Below, piece after piece: positions 1-4,571 of a stretch of 5,558 nucleotides of DNA. Each line of letters begins with the position of its first letter. Positions within the stretch are counted from its first letter, which is position 1. Where the stretch lies: contig JAFWPT010000428.1 of NCBI GenBank assembly GCA_017509375.1, positions 1 through 5,558 on the forward strand, in the 5' to 3' direction. The DNA is from Bacteroidales bacterium. Its GTDB lineage: Bacteria > Bacteroidota > Bacteroidia > Bacteroidales > UBA932. Under the pieces are notes generated by a model. The model had not been told where the DNA came from. It did not search any database and saw only the letters and a program-made list of their open reading frames with translations. A program made the position numbers and the translations under genes.

Positions 1-719
1 GCGGCGAACTCGCCGGCGAGCCAGTCGATGATGACCTGGTCGAAGTCGTCGCCGCCCAGGTGCGTGTCACCGTTGGTGGACTTCACCTCGAAGACGCCGT
101 CGCCCAGCTCGAGGATCGAGATATCGAATGTACCGCCGCCAAGGTCGAAGACTGCCACCTTCATATCCTTGTTCTGCTTGTCAAGACCGTATGCCAGTGC
201 AGCTGCGGTAGGCTCGTTGATGATACGCTTGACCTTGAGGCCGGCGATCTCGCCAGCTTCCTTGGTAGCCTGGCGCTGTGAGTCGCTGAAGTATGCCGGG
301 ACGGTGATGACTGCCTCGTCAACAGTGGTGCCGAGATAGTCTTCGGCGGTCTTCTTCATCTTCTGGAGGACCATCGCCGAGATTTCCTGCGGAGAATAGA
401 GACGTCCGTCGATATCTACGCGCGGGGTGTTGTTGTCACCGCGGACAACTTTATATGATACACGTTCTACTTCTTTCTGTACGCGGTCATAGGTCTCGCC
501 CATGAAGCGCTTGATCGAAAAGATGGTCTTGAGCGGGTTGGTGATAGCCTGACGCTTTGCAGGGTCACCGATCTTACGCTCGCCATTGTCTGCAAATGCC
601 ACGACCGAAGGAGTCGTGCGCTTGCCTTCGCTGTTGATGATGACCGTAGGTTCCTTGCCTTCCATTACTGCTACGCAACTGTTGGTGGTACCGAGGTCAA
701 TTCCGATGATTTTACCCAT
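1..719 (-). CDS. dnaK: Molecular chaperone DnaK (Hsp70), N-terminal part, cut by window edge
   Basis: DnaK is the cytoplasmic Hsp70 chaperone, which binds unfolded polypeptides in an ATP cycle driven by DnaJ and GrpE. Only the first 239 residues are present, out of roughly 600-640 usual for the family, so all of this is ATPase domain; the substrate-binding domain lies off the left edge. Visible landmarks are the phosphate-1 loop [12 protein letters not shown] (residues 5-16), [17 protein letters not shown] (140-156), [11 protein letters not shown] (168-178), the phosphate-2 motif [10 protein letters not shown] (190-199), and [12 protein letters not shown] (216-227), whose Thr matches the autophosphorylated Thr of E. 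coli DnaK. The ATG at 719-717 is chosen because the protein starts in register with family members ([10 protein letters not shown]) and a Shine-Dalgarno AGGAG lies 9 nt upstream. No frameshift or internal stop is seen. Identification is certain from motifs. Confidence 0.98.
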   Translation of the reverse strand, partial: MGKIIGIDLGTTNSCVAVMEGKEPTVIINSEGKRTTPSVVAFADNGERKIGDPAKRQAITNPLKTIFSIKRFMGETYDRVQKEVERVSYKVVRGDNNTPRVDIDGRLYSPQEISAMVLQKMKKTAEDYLGTTVDEAVITVPAYFSDSQRQATKEAGEIAGLKVKRIINEPTAAALAYGLDKQNKDMKVAVFDLGGGTFDISILELGDGVFEVKSTNGDTHLGGDDFDQVIIDWLAGEFA

Positions 720-728
720 AATTGAAAT

Positions 729-733
729 CTCCT
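729..733 (-). promoter_or_regulatory. Shine-Dalgarno site of dnaK
   Basis: The minus strand reads AGGAG here, 9 nt before the dnaK ATG. It fixes the start codon. The other genes in the window (the small ORF at 1198, the lipoprotein, gmk and the aldolase) have AT-rich upstream sequence without such a site, as is usual in Bacteroidota, so dnaK stands out. Confidence 0.75.
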
Positions 734-770
734 GTTTTTTATTCTTTTTTGTTTTTCTCGAAATCCATTC

Positions 771-784
771 GCCGCTTTTGCGGC
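771..784 (-). other. Hairpin in the presumed dnaK 5' leader
   Basis: GCCGC and GCGGC flank a 4-nt loop, giving a perfect 5-bp all-GC stem. In the dnaK mRNA this would sit about 50 nt before the start codon, followed by an A-rich stretch up to the Shine-Dalgarno site. It lacks a U-run on either strand, so it is not a typical terminator. It may be a 5' stabilising hairpin or part of a regulatory leader; the role is inference. Between 785 and 916 I see no gene and no convincing dnaK promoter: no exact TAnnTTTG occurs on the minus strand, and no CIRCE-type inverted repeat is present. Confidence 0.4.
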
Positions 785-916
785 TGCGACCTTTGACTTA
801 TCCAACTTTGTGCCAACCGCGAAACCTCCGCCAAAACTGACAATGTGGCAGACTTCGCATCTTTTTCTGCCCGAAGGCTCCTCTCATTGCTTATCTTTTT
901 TTAATAGAGCAAATTA

Positions 917-948
917 TTTGACTTTATCAATTTATTATCATATCTTTG
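917..948 (+). promoter_or_regulatory. Bacteroidota-type promoter reading toward the lipoprotein cassette
   Basis: TTTG at 917-920 and TATCTTTG at 941-948 are separated by 20 nt, matching the -33 TTTG / -7 TAnnTTTG consensus of the primary sigma factor in Bacteroides. The surrounding DNA (about 897-945) is strongly AT-rich. Transcription would begin near 953 and read rightward through the structured leader into the small ORF and the lipoprotein. It is the best promoter match in the window. Confidence 0.75.
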
Positions 949-952
949 CCCG

Positions 953-1197
953 GCTACTTGTGAGAGGTGTTACCATATCAAAGGATATAGTTCATCTCTG
1001 GACAAATTCTGAACGTTTCCCCCTATTCCTCTGACATTGCGCTTATAGACAGAAATGTCTGTTGCTGATAGCCGTGTAGCCCCGCCAGAGGTTCTCTTTT
1101 ATCGACGAGGTTCCCGCCTTATTTTTTACGTGATTTCCCCTGCTGAAGCCGGAATCCGTCTGCTGTTTGTCAGAACAACCACTATATATATAATAAT
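953..1197 (+). ncRNA. Long structured 5' leader, or a separate small RNA, upstream of the cassette
   Basis: About 245 nt lie between the predicted transcription start and the small ORF. Hairpin A (964-998) pairs 964-969 with 993-998, 972-973 with 990-991 and 975-979 with 984-988, closing an AAAG loop. Structure B (1028-1091) pairs CCTCTG (1028-1033) with CAGAGG (1086-1091), ACAT (1034-1037) with GTGT (1074-1077), and has an inner stem AGACA/TGTCT (1047-1060) closed by a GNRA-type GAAA loop. AGAG (1087-1090) could instead pair with CTCT (1094-1097), which is followed by TTT. I do not recognise a named riboswitch or RNA family. The region could be a cis-acting leader or an independent sRNA; only the pairing is seen directly. 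Confidence 0.4.
1097..1127 (+). promoter_or_regulatory. Possible second, weaker promoter for the cassette
   Basis: TTTT at 1097-1100 and TATTTTTT at 1120-1127 are 19 nt apart. Each differs from the TTTG / TAnnTTTG consensus at its last base. If used, transcription would begin near 1133 and give a leader of about 65 nt to the small ORF, bypassing the structured region. It is clearly weaker than the match at 917-948. Confidence 0.2.
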
Positions 1198-1341
1198 ATG
1201 AAAAACAGTAAATTACAAAAAGAGGATGCTGTAGGGCGGTTCTACACTCCTCCAGTCTGCAGGTTTTTTTATTTCGAACCCGGACAATTTATGTGTGTCA
1301 GTCAAACAGAGCCCGTCGGAGAAATCGAGGGTGAATGGTAA
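1198..1341 (+). CDS. Small 47-residue protein preceding the lipoprotein
   Basis: ATG at 1198 and TAA at 1339-1341 give 47 residues. The protein begins MKNSKLQKED, has a Pro/aromatic middle (FYTPPVCRFFYFEPGQ, residues 15-30), then MCVSQ, and ends in an acidic tail EIEGEW. There is no transmembrane segment or signal peptide. The start lies in an AT-rich stretch (TATATATAATAAT), typical of Bacteroidota starts without a Shine-Dalgarno site. Only 13 nt separate its stop from the lipoprotein start, so the two should be co-transcribed. From general familiarity, short proteins with a P-x-V core, a 'G-x-x-C-x-S' element and an acidic C-terminal end are often found just before fimbrillin-like lipoproteins in Bacteroidales. 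I know no proven function and infer none beyond the link to its neighbour. Confidence 0.65.
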   Translation: MKNSKLQKEDAVGRFYTPPVCRFFYFEPGQFMCVSQTEPVGEIEGEW

Positions 1342-1354
1342 AAAGTAGTAAATA

Positions 1355-3316
1355 ATGAAAAACTCTTTGATTTGTAGTGCTTTGGTAGTTATTGCCGTCA
1401 CTACGGGTTGCCAAGAAAAACAAGAAATACTTATCCGGGAAGAATCAAAAGTATTCATAGCTACGATAGAAAATGATAATGAAAGGGAAACAAAGACTTC
1501 CCTTGACGGGGAAGGTAATGTGCTATGGAAACTTGGAGACCAGGTGAGTATCTTTGCCGGGAGTACCATCAACGAACAATATCAAGTTACCGATGCCTCG
1601 GACGGGAAGACCTCAGCTACTTTGAACAGGGTCACCAGTCCCGGATTTGTTGCAGGAACTGATATAGATAACAACGTGGCTTTCTATCCCTACGCTTCAA
1701 CTGCAGGTATTGCAAAGAAAGGAAGCGGCTATGTCATCGGCGACATAAGCCTTCCCGCGACCCAGAACTATGCGGTAGAAAGTTTTGGCAATGGAGCTTT
1801 TCCTATGGTAGCAGTGACAAGCACCGCAGAGGATATGAAACTGAAGTTCAGGAATGTCCTTGGCGGCTTGAAACTCCAATTAAAAGGAACCGTCACCATT
1901 ACCTCCATCACTGTGACCGGCAACAATGATGAAATCCTTTGTGGTGATGCTGAAGTGACCGCAACCTATGGTGGAATTCCATCCATCAGCCTTTCTGATG
2001 CCTCTGCAAAGACTGTCACCTTGGATTGTGGTGAAGGGATTACTCTGGACCCGGAAACGGCAACTCCCTTTATCATTGCCCTTCCACCTATGACAATGAC
2101 TAATGGGTTCACCGTGGTTGTGACTGACTCTGAATCCAGGCAGATGGAAATCAGGACCACAAAGACCCAGACCATCCCACGATCAAGCCTTGTGAAGATG
2201 CCTGTTGTGTTATATGCTGGGATAAAAGCAGCCAATAATTCTCCTAAACCTTTTACCATTACATCAACAGGAAGTACATCCGTGTCAATTGCAATGGTTG
2301 GTACTCCATATTCTGTCGATCTTGAATATAAGTTAGGGGCAGGAGAATGGACCGCATATATAATTGGTTCCACAATAGATTTGGAAGATGGGGAGTCGCT
2401 GCAATTCAAAAATGGTTTGGGGGAAAATGTGTTTTCAATGAGCAGGGGCGACTATTACAAGATTGTCGTCGACGGTCCCGGGAGCGTGGAAGTATCAGGC
2501 AACATAATGTCACTGATAGACGGGAGTATGGAGGCGCTTACCCTAAATTACTCCTGTATTTTCTACAGGTTGTTTGACAGGTGCACAAGACTAACCGGTG
2601 CAGCCAACCTTGTTCTGCCTGCTACGACATTGTCCCGATCTTGTTATGAAAGCATGTTCTATGGTTGTACAGGTCTTGAAACAGCCCCTGAATTACCCGC
2701 TACGACATTATCTGTATGTTGTTATTATGCGATGTTCTTTGGTTGTACAAGTCTTACTGCCGCCCCGATAGAACTTCCTGCCACTACACTGGCAGATTAT
2801 TGTTACCATGGGATGTTCTATGGTTGTACAAGCCTTGAAACAGCACCTGAGTTACCTGCCACCACACTGGCAGAGTACTGTTATTATGCTATGTTCGTCG
2901 GTTGTACAAGTCTTTCTTCTGCACCCAGGGTACTTCCTGCCACAACATTAAAACCCCATTGTTATGAATTTATGTTCTGTAGTTGCGCGAGTCTTGAAAC
3001 AGCGCCTGAGTTACCCGCCACTACATTGGCAGAGCATTGTTATGAATATATGTTCTTCTGCTGCTACAGCCTGACCGCAGCACCGGAACTTCCGGCAACT
3101 ACTTTAGTTAATGGCTGTTATTATTTTATGTTTAGTTACTGCAGTAACCTGAAGTACATAAAAGCATTATTTACCACCACACCGGAAATGGCCTATACAG
3201 GTTGGTGGGTTGATGGTGTCGATCAGTACGGCACATTTGTCAAGAGTAGTTCAGCGTCCTGGGATGTGACTGGTATTCACGGTGTCCCTTCTGGATGGAA
3301 GATAAAAACAGAATAA
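1355..3316 (+). CDS. Surface lipoprotein: fimbrillin-like N-terminal domain plus BspA-style leucine-rich repeats
   Basis: A 653-residue predicted lipoprotein. Residues 1-18 form a signal peptide ending in the lipobox TTGC, so Cys19 would be lipidated. Residues about 30-292 resemble fimbrillin-like domains of Bacteroidales: KTSLDG (47-52), WKLGDQVSIF (58-67 area), FYPYA (110-114), KLKFRNVLGGLKLQL (162-176), FIIALPPMTMTNGF (249-262). Residues about 299-395 form a beta-rich linker domain ending in SGNIMSL, of the type seen before BspA-like repeats. A degenerate cap repeat follows, then seven repeats of 26-27 residues starting LPATTL (421-604), then an aromatic cap (GWWVDGVDQYGTF, SGWKI). The likely role is adhesion or ligand binding at the outer membrane surface; the ligand is unknown. 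The residues after Cys19 (QEKQE) are not an obvious strong surface-export signal, so surface exposure is inferred from domain type. Base composition is more AT-rich than in the flanking genes. Confidence 0.85.
   Translation: MKNSLICSALVVIAVTTGCQEKQEILIREESKVFIATIENDNERETKTSLDGEGNVLWKLGDQVSIFAGSTINEQYQVTDASDGKTSATLNRVTSPGFVAGTDIDNNVAFYPYASTAGIAKKGSGYVIGDISLPATQNYAVESFGNGAFPMVAVTSTAEDMKLKFRNVLGGLKLQLKGTVTITSITVTGNNDEILCGDAEVTATYGGIPSISLSDASAKTVTLDCGEGITLDPETATPFIIALPPMTMTNGFTVVVTDSESRQMEIRTTKTQTIPRSSLVKMPVVLYAGIKAANNSPKPFTITSTGSTSVSIAMVGTPYSVDLEYKLGAGEWTAYIIGSTIDLEDGESLQFKNGLGENVFSMSRGDYYKIVVDGPGSVEVSGNIMSLIDGSMEALTLNYSCIFYRLFDRCTRLTGAANLVLPATTLSRSCYESMFYGCTGLETAPELPATTLSVCCYYAMFFGCTSLTAAPIELPATTLADYCYHGMFYGCTSLETAPELPATTLAEYCYYAMFVGCTSLSSAPRVLPATTLKPHCYEFMFCSCASLETAPELPATTLAEHCYEYMFFCCYSLTAAPELPATTLVNGCYYFMFSYCSNLKYIKALFTTTPEMAYTGWWVDGVDQYGTFVKSSSASWDVTGIHGVPSGWKIKTE
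2615..3166 (+). repeat. Seven tandem coding repeats of 78-81 bp (Cys-rich LRRs)
   Basis: Repeat starts are at 2615, 2693, 2774, 2852, 2933, 3011 and 3089; each begins with codons for LPATTL. The protein pattern is LPATTLx3CYxxMFxGCxSLxxAPE, with two Cys eight residues apart in each unit. Odd units (1, 3, 5) share SLETAPE or GLETAPE and are 26 residues long. Even units (2, 4, 6) carry TAAP or SSAP and are 27, 27 and 26 long. Stretches such as GGTTGTACAAG and CTTGAAACAGC recur at the DNA level, although codons have diverged. The tract is coding; its DNA similarity could support unequal recombination that changes repeat number. Confidence 0.9.
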
Positions 3317-3321
3317 GTTCT
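3310..3321. terminator. Weak palindrome over the two convergent stop codons
   Basis: AGAA-TAAG-TTCT is a 4-bp stem and 4-nt loop that contains the lipoprotein TAA and part of the nadD TAG. Reading leftward it is followed by GTTTTTATC, and reading rightward by ACATTTTCC, so it could act as a small bidirectional terminator. The stem is short and AT-rich, so real termination here is doubtful, but there is no other candidate in the 3-nt gap. Confidence 0.25.
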
Positions 3322-3895
3322 ACATTTTCCAGGCGGAGACATCGACGCCGGAGAGTTCGGCCTGGCGGATGCGGGTGGAGGAGATGTCCCAGAGGGGACC
3401 GTCGAGGGGAATGATGCGCTTGAGGGCGCTGGCGGCATTGTGGCGGGCACATTCGCTCTCCAGATCGACGCCGGCGCGCGGATACACCCAGATCTCGTAA
3501 TTGTCGATCAGGTCCTGATAGCGGTACCAGCGCTGAAGGGATGCCAGGCAGTCGGCGCCTATGACAAGGATATGCTGGGCGTCGGGCTCAGCTTGGTCCA
3601 GATACTCAAGCGTCTGTATGGTATAGGTCGGCTCGGGCAGGTGAAATTCGACATCGGAGACCGTCACATTCAGGTGACGGCGGCGGATGGCGCGGCGCGC
3701 ATTCTCCAGACGGACATTTGCGTCGGCAAGATTAGCCTTGCCCGAAGGATTCTTAGGAGTAACGACAATCCGCAGCTCGTCCGCATCCCCATTTGCCAGG
3801 ACGTAGCGCATAATCTCGTAATGCCCCACGTGCAGCGGGTTGAACGAGCCGAAAAACAGGGCGACCCTGCGGCGCGGTGAATCTTGTACTGTCAT
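3320..3895 (-). CDS. nadD: Nicotinate-nucleotide adenylyltransferase
   Basis: NadD joins nicotinate mononucleotide and ATP to give deamido-NAD and pyrophosphate, the penultimate step of NAD synthesis, in the cytoplasm. The 191-residue length is normal for the family. The nucleotidyltransferase signature GSFNPLHVGH is at residues 16-25, with the two His of the HxGH motif at 22 and 25. The substrate-region motifs are PTYTIQTL (90-97) and IGADCLASLQRWYR (112-125), and the C-terminal ATP-binding motif ISSTRIR is at 171-177. The ATG directly abuts the gmk TGA, so the gene is probably translated by coupling from gmk; no separate promoter is visible. Its stop lies 3 nt from the stop of the convergent lipoprotein gene, leaving no room for a normal terminator. 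Confidence 0.96.
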   Translation of the reverse strand: MTVQDSPRRRVALFFGSFNPLHVGHYEIMRYVLANGDADELRIVVTPKNPSGKANLADANVRLENARRAIRRRHLNVTVSDVEFHLPEPTYTIQTLEYLDQAEPDAQHILVIGADCLASLQRWYRYQDLIDNYEIWVYPRAGVDLESECARHNAASALKRIIPLDGPLWDISSTRIRQAELSGVDVSAWKM

Positions 3896-4465
3896 TCAGA
3901 GTTTCAGGAAATCCTGCACCAGCGCATCTGCCTGCTGCAGGCAAAGTGTCAGATCGTCATTGACCAGGATATGGTCAAACTGCGGAGCGAATGCCATCTC
4001 TTCGGCAGCCTTGCGCACGCGCACCTCGATGGCCTCGGCCGAATCCGTCGCGCGCGAAAGAAGCCTCTGGCGAAGCACGTCGACCGAAGGCACGCTGATG
4101 AAAACGGAGCAGGCGTCGTCACCGAAAATGCGCTTTAGATTGACGCCGCCGCGGACATCCACGTCAAAGAGGATGACGTGTCCCTTGTCCCAGATGCGCT
4201 TCATCTCAGACTTGAGCGTACCATAATATACGCCCCCGTACACCTCCTCGTGCTCCACGAACTCATCCGCGGCAATCCGTGCGCGAAACTCCTCCGGAGT
4301 TATGAAATAATACTCGCGGCCGTCCTGCTCCTGTCCGCGCGGCGCACGCGAGGTGGCCGAGACCGACAGCTCGAAAATATCGAAAGTATCAAGCAGGTGC
4401 TTCACCACCGTGCTTTTGCCGGAGCCGGAGGGAGCCGAGAATATGATGACTTTGCCTTTTTCCAT
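3896..4465 (-). CDS. gmk: Guanylate kinase
   Basis: Guanylate kinase phosphorylates GMP to GDP with ATP in the cytoplasm, feeding GTP, dGTP and (p)ppGpp pools. At 189 residues it is full length. The P-loop APSGSGKST is at residues 11-19; the first position is Ala rather than the more usual Gly, a substitution I believe is common in Bacteroidales. The GMP-binding region SVSATSRAPRG (34-44), GREYYF (49-54), FVEHEEVYGGVYYGT (69-83) and DVDVRG (101-106) follow. The lid is the stretch RLLSRATDSAEAIEVRV (134-150). The ATG at 4465-4463 gives the family-standard start shortly before the P-loop. It is the first gene of a two-gene unit with nadD, an arrangement I recall from other Bacteroidales, and is probably transcribed from the promoter at 4493-4500. 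Confidence 0.97.
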   Translation of the reverse strand: MEKGKVIIFSAPSGSGKSTVVKHLLDTFDIFELSVSATSRAPRGQEQDGREYYFITPEEFRARIAADEFVEHEEVYGGVYYGTLKSEMKRIWDKGHVILFDVDVRGGVNLKRIFGDDACSVFISVPSVDVLRQRLLSRATDSAEAIEVRVRKAAEEMAFAPQFDHILVNDDLTLCLQQADALVQDFLKL

Positions 4466-4474
4466 TTTAGTCGT

Positions 4475-4487
4475 AAAAACCGTTTTT
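4475..4487. promoter_or_regulatory. 13-bp palindrome at the presumed gmk transcription start
   Basis: AAAAAC and GTTTTT flank a single central C (4481), a perfect inverted repeat at the predicted 5' end of the gmk mRNA. The loop is too short for an RNA hairpin without opening pairs, so a DNA-level role (operator) is more natural than an RNA one. It may also be chance in an AT-rich spacer. Confidence 0.25.
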
Positions 4488-4492
4488 CAGGA

Positions 4493-4526
4493 CAAAGTTA
4501 TGAAATAATCCTTATTTTTGTAAAAA
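4493..4526 (-). promoter_or_regulatory. Probable promoter of gmk-nadD
   Basis: On the minus strand TAACTTTG (4500-4493) matches the -7 box TAnnTTTG exactly. A T-rich GTTTTTAC (4527-4520) lies about 20 nt upstream in place of a clean TTTG -33 box. Transcription would start near 4488, giving a leader of about 23 nt before the gmk ATG. Confidence 0.55.
4513..4520 (+). promoter_or_regulatory. Probable -7 box of the aldolase promoter
   Basis: TATTTTTG matches TAnnTTTG. No clean TTTG lies 19-21 nt upstream; the nearest T-run (4483-4487) is about 25 nt away. Transcription would begin near 4525, leaving a leader of about 47 nt. The box lies inside the spacer of the divergent gmk promoter, so the two promoters overlap. 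Confidence 0.45.
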
Positions 4527-4571
4527 CGCCGTCAAGGCACGATTCATTTACGAACTCTAACTTTTTTGTTT

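Noticed and set aside
795..830. Minus-strand TTGGCAC suggestive of a sigma-54 promoter for dnaK
   Set aside because: The -12 GC element is not at the correct spacing, so the match is only half a site.
720..960. CIRCE/HrcA operator for dnaK
   Set aside because: No TTAGCACTC-N9-GAGTGCTAA type inverted repeat is present.
810..1034. Open plus-strand frame of 74 codons across the dnaK/cassette intergenic region
   Set aside because: It spans the best promoter in the window and the first hairpin, has no recognisable protein character and no start signal; better explained as chance.
1087..1130. Resemblance of AGAGGTTCTC to the start of preQ1-I riboswitches
   Set aside because: The required downstream partner and the A-rich pseudoknot tail are absent, and the following gene has no link to queuosine.
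1966..2409. Minus-strand open frame of 147 codons inside the lipoprotein gene
   Set aside because: Antisense to a coherent lipoprotein with signal peptide and repeats; no independent evidence for coding.
2615..3166. Regularly spaced repeats resembling a CRISPR array
   Set aside because: The repeats are contiguous coding units of 78-81 bp without unique spacers and translate to LRRs.
4407..4433. Ala in place of Gly at the first P-loop position of guanylate kinase as a sign of inactivity
   Set aside because: The remaining GSGKST motif and all GMP-binding motifs are intact, and this substitution is, to my knowledge, normal in related bacteria.
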